NCBI GenBank assembly: GCA_019057475.1
Contig: DXJO01000002.1
Coordinates: 1 to 33,503, forward strand
DNA length: 33,503 nucleotides
Direction: 5' to 3'
Origin: Candidatus Thorarchaeota archaeon
Lineage (GTDB): Archaea > Asgardarchaeota > Thorarchaeia > Thorarchaeales > Thorarchaeaceae
The notes below the pieces were generated by a model that worked only from the letters and a program-made list of their open reading frames with translations, ran no database searches and had not been told where the DNA came from. Below are positions 7,105 through 15,334 of this stretch, in pieces. The translations under genes were made by a program, and so were the position numbers. How positions within the stretch are numbered: position 1 is the stretch's first letter; the number at the start of each line of letters is the position of its first letter.

Positions 7105-8691
7105 CTAGAAGCCAGCAGCCTGACCGTCCTTTCTGAAATCAGAGCCAGCAATCCAAGCATCTCCCAGACGGAATATAGCCTGACCGCCGCCGAAGCCCGA
7201 CATGGTTTCATGAACTAGCTTATGTCCACGCTTGCGCATCTCATTCTGAATCCCAGGAGGGATGCCATTCTCAAGAGCTACCGTATTCATCTCTTGATTA
7301 TGATTGAAACGTGGATGGTCCAGTGCCTCCTGAGGACCCATTTGATGGTCAATGACGTTGCTCACAAATTGCGCATGGGCTTGTGCTTGGTGCGCTCCAC
7401 CCATAATCCCGAATACACCAAAGAAATTGTTGTCCCTGTACATCGCTCCAGGAATGATTGTATGAAACGGTAGCTTTCCTGGTGCATAGCAATTTGGGTG
7501 CTTCGGGTCAAGTGAGAAAAGATGCCCTCGATTCTGGAGCTTTATTCCATAACCTGGAACGACGAGCCCGCTCCCGAACCCCATGTACAGACTGTTGATG
7601 AACGACACAGCCATTCCTTCACCATCAGCTGTCGCAAGGTAGATTGTGTCCGGACCAATTGCGATTCCAGGGTTTGGAGCCTCCATTGCCTGTTCTGGAT
7701 TGATGCTCTCAGCCCGTTTCTTCGCATACCTTTTCGAAAGAAGATTATCCAAGGGAACATCATAGAAATCGGGGTCTGCGTTGTGCTGATACAGGTCAGC
7801 ATAAGCGAGCTTCTTGGCCTCTATCATGGTGTGGTAGCGCTCTGCATCCAGAGGGGAGTATTTCCCAAAGTCGAACGATTCCATGATATTCAGCATTGAG
7901 AGAGCGGCAAATCCTTGTCCATTTGGCGGATGTTCGTAGACCTCGACACCTCGATATGATGTGGAAATTGCGGTAGTTTCAATAGTCTTGTGCCTAGCGA
8001 GATCATCTGGAGTCAGGAACCCACCATGGTCTTGTACCGTTTTTACGATTGCCTCACACATAGCTCCCCCGTAGAATGCAGATATTCCTTCTGCAGCCAC
8101 GGTCTCAAAGACCTTCGCTAAGTCCTTGTTGAACATTATTTCACCTGCTTCAGGAGACCTGCCACCAATACTGAATGTTTTGCGTGCCGCTTCATTTCCC
8201 AGAACTTGGACTACGAAACTCCACACTTCAGAGATAATTGGTGAAACGGGAAATCCTTTGCGAGCGTATCTGATTGCAGGGGACAGAACATCGCCTAGCT
8301 CCAATGCACCATGCTTCTCGATAAGGTATCCCCAAAGATGCATGGCTCCAGGAACTGTAACCGGTGGCCCACCTCGAACAGGCATTTGCGCCCAGTCTTT
8401 CTCAAGCAGTTCATCCAAAGTTGTCATTGTCCCCGCTCGGCCCGAGCCATTCACAGAGAGCGGTTTCTTCTTCCCAGGTAGATGAATCAATACGAAGGCG
8501 TCTCCGCCGCATCCAGTACTGAAAGGTTCTACGACGTCAAGCACAGCGGCAGTCGCAATCGCTGCGTCAACAGCATTTCCTCCATTTACTAGAATTTCAA
8601 GCCCGGCCTGAGTTGCCAGAGGCTGCGAGGAAGCCACGACACCATTCACAGCCACAATCTCAGAACGACCAGTTGCACGACGCCAGAACAC
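7105..8691 (-). CDS. Gamma-glutamyltransferase family protein, cytoplasmic
   Basis: Encodes 528 residues, typical of this Ntn-hydrolase family. Members hydrolyse or transfer gamma-glutamyl groups, or act as acylases, after self-cleavage before a Thr nucleophile. The N-terminal half shows GGNAVDAAIATAAVLDVVEP and TGCGGDAF. The predicted nucleophile is Thr349 in GPDTIYLATADGEGMAVSF, aligned with the TTH..VVD site of classical enzymes, though the second Thr and the His are Ile and Tyr here. There is no signal peptide, unlike the secreted bacterial enzymes. The start is GTG at 8691, directly after an in-frame TAG and with AGGTGAT just upstream. The substrate cannot be told from sequence; glutathione is not expected in archaea, so an acylase or other amide hydrolase role is possible. 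Confidence 0.85.
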   Translation of the reverse strand: MFWRRATGRSEIVAVNGVVASSQPLATQAGLEILVNGGNAVDAAIATAAVLDVVEPFSTGCGGDAFVLIHLPGKKKPLSVNGSGRAGTMTTLDELLEKDWAQMPVRGGPPVTVPGAMHLWGYLIEKHGALELGDVLSPAIRYARKGFPVSPIISEVWSFVVQVLGNEAARKTFSIGGRSPEAGEIMFNKDLAKVFETVAAEGISAFYGGAMCEAIVKTVQDHGGFLTPDDLARHKTIETTAISTSYRGVEVYEHPPNGQGFAALSMLNIMESFDFGKYSPLDAERYHTMIEAKKLAYADLYQHNADPDFYDVPLDNLLSKRYAKKRAESINPEQAMEAPNPGIAIGPDTIYLATADGEGMAVSFINSLYMGFGSGLVVPGYGIKLQNRGHLFSLDPKHPNCYAPGKLPFHTIIPGAMYRDNNFFGVFGIMGGAHQAQAHAQFVSNVIDHQMGPQEALDHPRFNHNQEMNTVALENGIPPGIQNEMRKRGHKLVHETMSGFGGGQAIFRLGDAWIAGSDFRKDGQAAGF

Positions 8692-8851
8692 CTACATCAC
8701 CTAAGCTTTTGATTTCCAACCTCTGCTCGATTGTCTGGGAGCATGTCCATACCGATGTCAGTTCCACTGATAAAAGTGGTTCATCAAAGCCGGAATCCTT
8801 AACATTCACCAGATAGTTCATTTCCAGATATCTAATGGAGGCGAAATTAGA

Positions 8852-9595
8852 ATGTCAATTGCTTCATTGAAAACGCCACTTGGTGTCTTGCGTGTCGTGA
8901 TTGTACTGGCAATTTTCATATCCACTTTATTTCTGATAACCATGATAAATCAGGGTACGCCCAATTGGAATTTACTAGCTACATCAGCGTTGATTGTCAT
9001 TCTAGCTTTCGTGAATTTCATGGATAAGAGAGCTACAGAGAAGTGGTCCCGTTTCGCACTACTCATGTTCGTTGCAATGTTCATTTGTTTTGTAGGAGAC
9101 CTCGTCATGGCATCAGTATTCTACATCACCACAGACCCATTGATCAACGGTGTTCTCATGTTTTCGCTGGGGCACGTGGTTTATCTTCTGGCTCTCAAAG
9201 ATCGTTCGCCCTTACTTCTAAGGAATGAATCGCCCAGACTAATCATGCGAAATGTGATCATCTGGATTGTCAGCATTGTGATCGTTATTATCCTGTTCGT
9301 CCTGACTCTGTATAACCCAGCTGAAATGGTCATTAGTATGGGTTTGTTTGGCTATGGGATTCTCCTGACAACAGTTCTAGCATTCAGTCTGTCAAAGTGG
9401 TTTGATAACTGTCCTAAACTCTTCGTCATCTGTCTTTTTATTGGGTTTCTGTTATTCTTTATTTCGGACTACATAATCGGGTATCGAACATTGACTGATC
9501 CAACTTTTCTCAGTGGTACAGAAGCAGTTGGTGTGACCTATATCGGTGGTCAACTTCTAATTCACATTTCATCTGTATTTGGTAGTGAGGCTTGA
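8852..9595 (+). CDS. YhhN/TMEM86 family membrane protein (lysoplasmalogenase-like)
   Basis: Encodes 247 residues with about eight transmembrane helices. The family marks are present: FVGDLVMASVFY in the middle, a following GHVVYLLAL, and near the end FFISDYIIGYRTL and YIGGQLLIHIS. YhhN/TMEM86 proteins of animals and some bacteria cleave the vinyl-ether bond of lysoplasmalogens, using conserved acidic residues in the membrane; Asp residues of GDLVM and SDYIIG match these positions. What an archaeal member does on ether lipids is unknown. GGAGG at 8837-8841 supports the ATG at 8852. It precedes the pirin gene on the same strand, but the latter has its own promoter. Confidence 0.75.
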   Translation: MSIASLKTPLGVLRVVIVLAIFISTLFLITMINQGTPNWNLLATSALIVILAFVNFMDKRATEKWSRFALLMFVAMFICFVGDLVMASVFYITTDPLINGVLMFSLGHVVYLLALKDRSPLLLRNESPRLIMRNVIIWIVSIVIVIILFVLTLYNPAEMVISMGLFGYGILLTTVLAFSLSKWFDNCPKLFVICLFIGFLLFFISDYIIGYRTLTDPTFLSGTEAVGVTYIGGQLLIHISSVFGSEA

Positions 9596-9664
9596 GTTAA
9601 ACACAGTGTAGAAGGAGCACCTCCTCGCAGCAGGGCATAGTGAAGTTTGCCTTTGGCAGAATGC

Positions 9665-9694
9665 TTAAATTAAATATAGTGAATTACTCACTAT
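9665..9694 (+). promoter_or_regulatory. TATA box with overlapping palindromic operator, pirin promoter
   Basis: The AT-rich box TTAAATTAAATATA (9665-9678) is followed by the perfect inverted repeat ATAGTGA-ATTAC-TCACTAT (9676-9694), which overlaps its end. The predicted transcript start is near 9700-9705. A dimeric winged-helix repressor bound there would block the basal factors. The geometry is seen directly; the regulator is unknown. Confidence 0.55.
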
Positions 9695-9726
9695 TCCGAT
9701 TAACTAGTCAATGGAGATACAATGCA

Positions 9727-10581
9727 GTGGTCGAAATTCGAGGAATCAGAACGGTATTCAAAAGTAAGCCAACCACGGAAGGTGCAGGCGTTCGGCTGAA
9801 ACGTGTCTTCGGATACAATGAAGTTGAACTCATGGACCCATTCTTGTTGCTTGATCATTTCGGCTCAGACAACCCAGATGACTACCTGAAGGGATTCCCA
9901 TGGCATCCACATCGGGGAATTGAAACAATCACTTACATGATTGAGGGACAAGTGAAGCACGAGGATAGTCTAGGTAACAGTGGCACCATTGAGTCAGGAG
10001 ATGTGCAATGGATGACAGCTGGGAGCGGCATCATCCACCAAGAGATGCCAAATCGTACAGACGGCATGATGATGGGTTTTCAGTTGTGGGCGAATCTTCC
10101 CAGTTCAAACAAGATGATGCATCCTCGATATCAGGGTATCAAGGAATCAGAGATACCTGAAGTTGTCACAGAGAGCGGTGCTAGAGTGAGAATCATCTGT
10201 GGGAAACTTGATGGGACCTGCGGACCAGTCCGTGAGATTGTCACAAACCCAGAATACTTGGATGTAATTGTACCTCCTGGAACTGGATTCACACACTCTG
10301 TGAAACGTGGACATACCGTCTTTGCATACGTTTTCGAAGGCGAGGGATATTTCGGCCAAGATAAGGAGAAACTCATTGAATCAGACCATCTTGTATTGTT
10401 TGAAGATGGTGAGCAGGTAGTTGCCACAGCAGGAGAAGAACAACTCCGGTTCTTGTTGGTTTCAGGAATGCCTATTGGAGAACCAATTGCTTGGCACGGA
10501 CCCATTGTTATGAATAACAGAGAGGAACTTGATGAAGCATTCCGAGAGTACCGAAGTGGCACCTTTATCAAACACAAGTAG
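9727..10581 (+). CDS. Pirin family protein (bicupin)
   Basis: Encodes 284 residues from the GTG at 9727, starting VVEIRGIRTVF. Pirins are two-cupin iron proteins; some act as quercetinases and others as redox-sensitive cofactors. The N-terminal cupin has the metal ligands in FPWHPHRGIET and GIIHQEMP, and the glycine-rich turn SGDVQWMTAGSG. GTG is preferred over an in-frame ATG at 9640, because GGAGAT (9713-9718) stands 8 bases before it and because the TATA box and operator lie between the two, so the ATG would be untranscribed. The promoter palindrome implies regulated expression, perhaps by oxidative or aromatic signals. No partner gene is evident. Confidence 0.88.
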   Translation: MVEIRGIRTVFKSKPTTEGAGVRLKRVFGYNEVELMDPFLLLDHFGSDNPDDYLKGFPWHPHRGIETITYMIEGQVKHEDSLGNSGTIESGDVQWMTAGSGIIHQEMPNRTDGMMMGFQLWANLPSSNKMMHPRYQGIKESEIPEVVTESGARVRIICGKLDGTCGPVREIVTNPEYLDVIVPPGTGFTHSVKRGHTVFAYVFEGEGYFGQDKEKLIESDHLVLFEDGEQVVATAGEEQLRFLLVSGMPIGEPIAWHGPIVMNNREELDEAFREYRSGTFIKHK

Positions 10582-10662
10582 AACGTTGCGGAACAAAGCC
10601 AACTGCGTTTAATCCTTGAGCCCTTCTCCACCCATCGCATGACGTCAGAACACCTAGATCAT

Positions 10663-12069
10663 TTAAGCCCTGCGCGTCTGTAACGGATATCCTGCCCGTT
10701 TCCAACCCCTCAGACCATCCAACGGGATACCAACATTTTGGAAGCCGGCCTTGGCAAGAATACTTGCGCCAGTTGTGGCACGCACGCCAAACGGGCACAT
10801 TGTTGCGATGTGGGTTTGTGGGTCAACCATCTCGATATCTTCAGCAATGCTGGTCAATGGAGCCAGAAGAGACCCTTCAATGAGCTCCTTCTCGGTTTCA
10901 TGTGGCTGTCGAACATCAAGAATCTTGAGCAAATCCCTATCGACTTGCGTTCTGAGTTCCTGGGCTGAATATGTCTTGAACGACTTGACAGACCTGCCAG
11001 CCTCAAGCCAGCTCTTGATTCCTTCAGTCAGGTACCCGACAATTGAATCTAGTCCTACCCGAAGGAGCATGCCCCGTGCGTCACGCAAGTCAGCCTTGGC
11101 ACCTAGCGCAAAGAAGAAGTCCTTATCATCCTCAAGCACCCAGCCTGCAAATAGGCCCATGTGACTCAGCGGAAGGCTGATAGAATGAGGAATGTGGCCC
11201 TTCACAAACTCGGATGCAGAGCGCGTATCTAGAATGACATTCTTGTCATCTTGCATCGCTTGCTCAAAATCGTCAACGTTCATCTCTAATGGGGAAGGAA
11301 AGTCGGCTACAATAGGTGGGCCGATAGTGTTCAAATGCTCGCATCGCTTGAAGTAGGGCGCCCTTGTGAGTCGCTGGTTAATCTTTCGCTCCACGAACTC
11401 ATCTTCGCCAATGCTGAGCCAAGGATTGTATGCTCGTTCATACCCGATTGTGGTTAGGTCCCTCTCGCCAATTGCCGCTCCACAGACAGACCCCGCTCCG
11501 TGTCCAGGGTAGACCATAACGCCATCCTTGAGAGGAAGCACTTTGTCATGCAAGCTGTGATACAATTTTCTCGACATCTGTTCGTGCTTCTTTATGTCTA
11601 CTAGGTCAGTCCTCCCGACTTCGCCTACAAACAGTGTATCACCTGTGAAAACCGCAACTGGATCAAAACCCACACTCTCATCGGAAAGAAGGTAGCACAT
11701 GCTATCATCAGTATGTCCTGAAGTATTCAGACAAGTAACTCTGATTTTCCCCACAGTGAAGACATCGCCGTCACCAATCTGCAAATCGCCGTACTTGAAG
11801 CGCGTGGCATCACTATGTCCAATCTGTGAAGAGGGTACTCGGTGTTTCACATCACAAGAGCCAATCACGTAGTCCTCATTCCGGTGGGTTTCAAACACGT
11901 ACCGTATCTCAGCCTTATCCTGCTTCGCGATGTTGAAGTAGATATCAGCATCCCTTCGAGGGTCAATAATCATCGCTTCTCCTTCTGAGCTTACAAAATA
12001 CGATAGAACTGCGAGACCTTCAGAGCGAACTGTCGTGATTCTCAACGGGACCGCCTTGGGTGTTGCCAA
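10663..12069 (-). CDS. Metallo-beta-lactamase fold protein with two rhodanese domains
   Basis: Encodes 468 residues. Residues about 10-245 are a metallo-hydrolase domain of the ETHE1/persulfide dioxygenase type, about 265-360 a first rhodanese domain and about 375-465 a second one. Metal ligands H119 (SGHTDD), D144 (FTGDTLF) and H190 (VYPGHG) are present. The usual THxHxDH motif reads THRNEDY (61-67), so the second and third histidines are replaced. Only the second rhodanese domain has a catalytic Cys (C425 in MCPFGVRA); the first (DTRSASEFVKGH) has none and is probably structural. A role in sulfane-sulfur handling is likely. The start is a TTG at 12069 without a ribosome site. A TATA-like CTTAAAT about 20 bases upstream suggests a leaderless message. 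Confidence 0.82.
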   Translation of the reverse strand: MATPKAVPLRITTVRSEGLAVLSYFVSSEGEAMIIDPRRDADIYFNIAKQDKAEIRYVFETHRNEDYVIGSCDVKHRVPSSQIGHSDATRFKYGDLQIGDGDVFTVGKIRVTCLNTSGHTDDSMCYLLSDESVGFDPVAVFTGDTLFVGEVGRTDLVDIKKHEQMSRKLYHSLHDKVLPLKDGVMVYPGHGAGSVCGAAIGERDLTTIGYERAYNPWLSIGEDEFVERKINQRLTRAPYFKRCEHLNTIGPPIVADFPSPLEMNVDDFEQAMQDDKNVILDTRSASEFVKGHIPHSISLPLSHMGLFAGWVLEDDKDFFFALGAKADLRDARGMLLRVGLDSIVGYLTEGIKSWLEAGRSVKSFKTYSAQELRTQVDRDLLKILDVRQPHETEKELIEGSLLAPLTSIAEDIEMVDPQTHIATMCPFGVRATTGASILAKAGFQNVGIPLDGLRGWKRAGYPLQTRRA

Positions 12070-12151
12070 GGCACGCAGCTCGCATTTAAGGTATCAGATA
12101 GAATCAACACTGTCAGAAAGCGGTGGTACCACTAAGTCGCTTCCATGCAGA

Positions 12152-13297
12152 TTATCGAACCCATTCCTGCAAAAGCCGAACGGCCCGATTCAATCTCAAT
12201 GAGTGGGCATGAGCAAGAATTTGCCTTTGGTCGTCAATCGCCTTCATTTGCAGTGAGAGTTCACCGGATTGAGCCATGGACACAAGTTTCAGGATTGCAT
12301 CGCGGTCTTCTTTTGGAGTATATGTCAGGATTTCCGCTAATTCTGAAACTCCGCATAATGCATCGTAAACGACTCGAACGAGAGACAGTACCTTAAGTAG
12401 TAACGTTTCGTTTCCATAGAGAGAGGGGTTAGTAATTAGCTCTACAAGCGAACACCTGGCCTCCTTTGAGCTCACCGCACGAAAAAGCTCGATGCTTCCG
12501 TCCAGCAGTTGTACCATGCCGGACTCTAAGTGATTAGCAAGGTTCTGTATCAGGCTCAGAGCGTGCTTTGCATTCTCATCGAGGGTTGATTCCACTTCTG
12601 CTCGTCTGACAGGCAATTGTGCACTCTTCTCATCGATGCTCATGTTCGTGCCTGCATGATATACAGTATGCCTGTCACCATCCACAGGTTCCACACAACC
12701 TGACAGAATAGAGAGAAGGTCGCAACCACAGCAGTTGCATATTGTCGCACCAACAAGAGCACGTTCAAGCTTGCCAAAGACACTCATTACTTGGTCGCGG
12801 TCCTTCACTCGTCTCATGTTGATACGGCCGTCCTGAAGAACGGTGATGTTCATCTCATCAACATCAGCTCGACCATATCCGAGGTCACGGCTACACTTGA
12901 CAAGATCAAACTGCGATTGCAGGCAGTTCATCAGGTCGCAAAGCGTTCGAGGGTCAAACACGGCAAATCGCATACTCTCACCGGGCTCAACGCCATTATG
13001 CAGGCTGAGCTCGGCCATCACTCTATCATTTGTGTCCTTGCAGGGTTGTGTGAACAAGACGCCGCCTTCAGGCAACTCCGGTGCAATTCCCATGCGAGGA
13101 GTGGAATCCCCTTTCAACATCGCCTCAAGCTCCGCTCTCAGGTTACCGTAATCGCGGAGCCCAAGAATCGGACAATCATCTAACTCAAGCTGTCCAACAA
13201 CCAAGGCTCTTGCAAAACCTGTGCAAGCGGCCCTGCCGCAAAGCCCACAGTTGATTTTCGGGGTGCGCATCCACGTCTTAACCCAGGTGTTACTCAT
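12152..13297 (-). CDS. Fe-S protein with N-terminal 4Fe-4S domain
   Basis: Encodes 381 residues. The start carries C17-x2-C20-x4-C25-x16-C42 (NCGLCGRAACTGFAR, then DDCPIL), the pattern of the 4Fe-4S domain found in RnfB and in the corrinoid protein of CO dehydrogenase/acetyl-CoA synthase. The middle (about residues 105-215) has several cysteines, ending in a dense ICNCCGCD group that could bind a second cluster or metal. The C-terminal half (about 240-381) is helical and lacks cysteine-rich motifs. The function is unknown; electron transfer or a methyl/corrinoid link is conceivable. The ATG at 13297 has GAGG upstream at about 10 bases. The MBL-rhodanese gene follows on the same strand, 82 bases away, which hints at redox or sulfur chemistry. 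Confidence 0.65.
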   Translation of the reverse strand: MSNTWVKTWMRTPKINCGLCGRAACTGFARALVVGQLELDDCPILGLRDYGNLRAELEAMLKGDSTPRMGIAPELPEGGVLFTQPCKDTNDRVMAELSLHNGVEPGESMRFAVFDPRTLCDLMNCLQSQFDLVKCSRDLGYGRADVDEMNITVLQDGRINMRRVKDRDQVMSVFGKLERALVGATICNCCGCDLLSILSGCVEPVDGDRHTVYHAGTNMSIDEKSAQLPVRRAEVESTLDENAKHALSLIQNLANHLESGMVQLLDGSIELFRAVSSKEARCSLVELITNPSLYGNETLLLKVLSLVRVVYDALCGVSELAEILTYTPKEDRDAILKLVSMAQSGELSLQMKAIDDQRQILAHAHSLRLNRAVRLLQEWVR

Positions 13298-13379
13298 TCA
13301 GATTTGCCTCGGCTTTCTTGGGTTGCACTCTGCCGCTGTTTAACGTTGTGATATAAGCGGGTAGAGCGGGCTTCGTCAG

Positions 13380-13387
13380 TTTTATTA
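13380..13387 (+). promoter_or_regulatory. TATA-like box for signal peptidase gene
   Basis: TTTTATTA lies about 40 bases before the ATG at 13423, in the divergent gap with the Fe-S protein gene. The transcript would start near 13408, giving a short leader. Read by eye. Confidence 0.35.
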
Positions 13388-13422
13388 GACTAACACAGTT
13401 CGCATCTAGAGAGTGTTGAGTC

Positions 13423-14013
13423 ATGGAGCGAATACGTCAACGTCTGAAATGGGGTCAAAGGACTGAGCTCGCAAAAACGATATTCCTGTTTGTCATTGTG
13501 ATAGGCGGCACTCTTACGGGTTACGGCGTATTCATGTTAGGGATGGGGACTGCCACTCCATTAGTAGTTGTCACTAGCGAGTCGATGGTTCCAACCTTGG
13601 AAGTTAACGACCTCCTAGTCCTGCAGGGGCGGGCTCCTGAGGATATCGCTGTAAACGACATCATTGTCTTCCGGGCGAGCTGGTACACTGAAGCCCCAAT
13701 TGTGCATAGGGTCGTATCCATTGAAGAAGTGAATGGCACTTACAGGTACTACACGCGCGGCGATAATAATCCATCACTGGATTTCGGTTATCGTACTTAC
13801 GAGGACATCGTCGGCGTGCTTGTCTGGAGGATTCCTCAAGTCGGAGGAATCAGTATCTTCCTGAGAACTTGGCCAGGGATGCTCTTCATGGCAGCTGTGT
13901 TCATTGCAATCCTCATTGTTCCTGAGTTCGTGTGCAAGGACAAGGAAGAGGAGGAAACTCAAGAACTCATAGAATCGCCATCAGCTGTCAAGGAACCCGC
14001 TACAGACGCGTAG
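13423..14013 (+). CDS. Signal peptidase I, archaeal/ER type
   Basis: Encodes 196 residues. It removes signal peptides from exported proteins at the outer face of the membrane. One N-terminal membrane helix (about 18-41) is followed by the catalytic domain with Ser54 in SESMVPTL, His95 in PIVHRVV and Asp114 in TRGDNN. His in place of the bacterial Lys marks the archaeal/eukaryotic ER class. A second hydrophobic helix near 150-168 and an acidic cytoplasmic tail complete the protein. The next gene, a membrane-anchored helix-hairpin-helix protein, follows on the same strand after a hairpin at 14022-14039. Confidence 0.88.
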   Translation: MERIRQRLKWGQRTELAKTIFLFVIVIGGTLTGYGVFMLGMGTATPLVVVTSESMVPTLEVNDLLVLQGRAPEDIAVNDIIVFRASWYTEAPIVHRVVSIEEVNGTYRYYTRGDNNPSLDFGYRTYEDIVGVLVWRIPQVGGISIFLRTWPGMLFMAAVFIAILIVPEFVCKDKEEEETQELIESPSAVKEPATDA

Positions 14014-14021
14014 CTTCATTG

Positions 14022-14039
14022 GGATTGATTTATCAATCC
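14022..14039 (+). terminator. Perfect hairpin after the signal peptidase gene
   Basis: GGATTGAT-TT-ATCAATCC starts 8 bases after the stop codon of the signal peptidase gene. It could terminate or process the message between the two genes; no T run follows. Confidence 0.35.
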
Positions 14040-14084
14040 AGAGTGGAAGGCGTGACCTATCCAACAAGAAGGAGATAATGTGGT

Positions 14085-14828
14085 ATGTCTTCAAGGGCTC
14101 AGAAGTACAAGAACAAGAATATGATTCCAGTCGTCATAGTGTGGATAGTACTAGCGATTATGGCAGCTCTGCTTTGGCAATACGACCCCAACAACGCCAT
14201 TCTGGCTATGTCGGTGCTAGTTGTCTTGATCATTGTGGTCCTACTGGGTTGGGGCGAGAGTATTAGTGAGATTGTCGAGGACATAATGGAAACAGTTGGT
14301 CCGCAAGTGGATGAGGAGCCTGACAAAACGAAGCCTAAGGCAAAGCCCAAGAAGAAGAAAGCATCGAAACCAGCTAGAAAGCCCGACAAGCACGAGGAGA
14401 AACATGTACCCGAAGCTGTGCAGCCGAAAGTCGAGCTGAGCCAACTGCCAATCGAAACCATAGAAGGCATTGGAGAGACCTATGGGTCCATGCTTCGAGA
14501 TGAGGGCATTGATTCTGTTCAGGACTTGCTCGGAGCGCAACCGGAGAGAGTTGCAGAGATTTGTGGTGTGGGCTCCGAAGTCGCAGGCAAATGGGTTGCC
14601 ATGGGACGCTTTGCATGGATTGATGGTATCTCAGAGGAGGATGCCGAGGCTATTGTGTTCGCCACGGGTATCACAACCCTAGATGATCTTGCGGCGGCAG
14701 ACCCAGAAGCCCTGCTCAGGAAGGTGAAGTCAGCCCTAGCATCTGAGGAGTTCAGAGTGCCAGCAGGCTACAAATTCGACATTAAGAAAGTTCGTGGATG
14801 GGTTGCCGCGGCGAAAGACCTGATTTGA
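14085..14828 (+). CDS. Membrane-anchored helix-hairpin-helix (DUF4332-like) protein
   Basis: Encodes 247 residues. Two membrane helices (about 13-32 and 36-56) form a hairpin. A lysine/proline-rich linker (about 80-115, KTKPKAKPKKKKASKPARKP) leads to a helical domain (about 125-247) made of repeated helix-hairpin-helix units: IEGIGETYGSMLRDEGI, AEICGVGSEVAGKW, and two further units. Such HhH repeats occur in DUF4332 and in DNA-binding or protein-binding scaffolds; nucleic-acid binding at the membrane is an inference. GGAGAT lies ahead of the ATG at 14085. Another ATG at 14078 belongs to a different, non-coding frame. Confidence 0.68.
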   Translation: MSSRAQKYKNKNMIPVVIVWIVLAIMAALLWQYDPNNAILAMSVLVVLIIVVLLGWGESISEIVEDIMETVGPQVDEEPDKTKPKAKPKKKKASKPARKPDKHEEKHVPEAVQPKVELSQLPIETIEGIGETYGSMLRDEGIDSVQDLLGAQPERVAEICGVGSEVAGKWVAMGRFAWIDGISEEDAEAIVFATGITTLDDLAAADPEALLRKVKSALASEEFRVPAGYKFDIKKVRGWVAAAKDLI

Positions 14829-14937
14829 CACTGAGCGGCCTGGATGTACTGGTTGAAGAGATGGTTCATAGGGTTCAAGGATTGATTATAGAGGTCCGTC
14901 AATCAAATGGCAACTGGAACATTTGCGCAGTGATCGA

Positions 14938-15069
14938 ATGAGTTTGACATTGTATAGTAGCATAGCCCTCTTGCTAGCAGCTTTGGTTTTCTTCTCAATA
15001 GTCTGCGGCAAGAAAGAGGAAGAGCCAGAGCCCGAACCGGAGCCTGAACCAGAGCCGGACTCAGACTAA
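14938..15069 (+). CDS. Tiny acidic lipoprotein-like peptide with EP repeats
   Basis: Encodes 43 residues: MSLTLYSSIALLLAALVFF, then SIVCGKKEEE and a run of Glu-Pro repeats ending PDSD. The first 23 residues form one hydrophobic helix or signal peptide. The Cys in SIVCG could be a lipobox-like anchor, or the helix could stay as an anchor for an extended acidic tail. An AT-rich box (ATTATA, near 14885) could be a promoter; no clear ribosome binding site was found. It follows the HhH protein by 109 bases on the same strand. Extended EP repeats act as rigid spacers in other proteins. The function is unknown. Confidence 0.5.
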   Translation: MSLTLYSSIALLLAALVFFSIVCGKKEEEPEPEPEPEPEPDSD

Positions 15070-15082
15070 TAGCTCGTGAAAC

Positions 15083-15325
15083 CTATCCGCCGCCCACTGG
15101 CGGAAACATAACAACTCTGTCCCCATTCCTCAGAGCGGACAGCAAATCAGATGTCTGATTGTCATTTACAAATACAATCCGAGCTTGTTCCTGAGTGAAG
15201 CCGAGTTGCTCTATAAGGTCGGAGATTGTCGCCCCATTGAACTCAACTTCAAAGAATTCGCCAAGTTCATTATCAGGGGGGGCGAGTTTGCGGAGAGTTG
15301 CGTAGAGCTTTACAAAGACCTTCAT
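15083..15325 (-). CDS. MoaD/ThiS-family sulfur carrier
   Basis: Encodes 80 residues with the ubiquitin-like beta-grasp fold: MKVFVKLYATLRKLAP at the start, the DLIEQLGF helix and a C-terminus NGDRVVMFPPVGGG. The terminal Gly-Gly is the site that is adenylated and thiocarboxylated in MoaD, which delivers sulfur to the pterin dithiolene of molybdenum and tungsten cofactors. The ATG at 15325 is chosen over GTG at 15334, since GGTGGGGAG is its ribosome site and would be lost inside the longer form. It starts 9 bases after the stop of the second ubiquitin-like gene. Close linkage to an aldehyde:ferredoxin oxidoreductase fits tungstopterin supply; a protein-modifier (SAMP-like) role is possible. 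Confidence 0.8.
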   Translation of the reverse strand: MKVFVKLYATLRKLAPPDNELGEFFEVEFNGATISDLIEQLGFTQEQARIVFVNDNQTSDLLSALRNGDRVVMFPPVGGG

Positions 15326-15334
15326 GCTCCCCAC

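Noticed and set aside
9613-9625. Small palindrome AGGAG-CAC-CTCCT after the YhhN gene
   Set aside because: Only 5 base pairs with no T run; too weak to call a terminator.
9640-9726. N-terminal extension of the pirin frame from the ATG at 9640
   Set aside because: The TATA box and operator lie inside it, and the GTG at 9727 has a good Shine-Dalgarno site and matches the usual pirin start.
14078-14266. Plus-strand ORF starting 7 bases before the HhH protein gene
   Set aside because: It overlaps the true gene in another frame and shows low-complexity Ser/His content without any family pattern.
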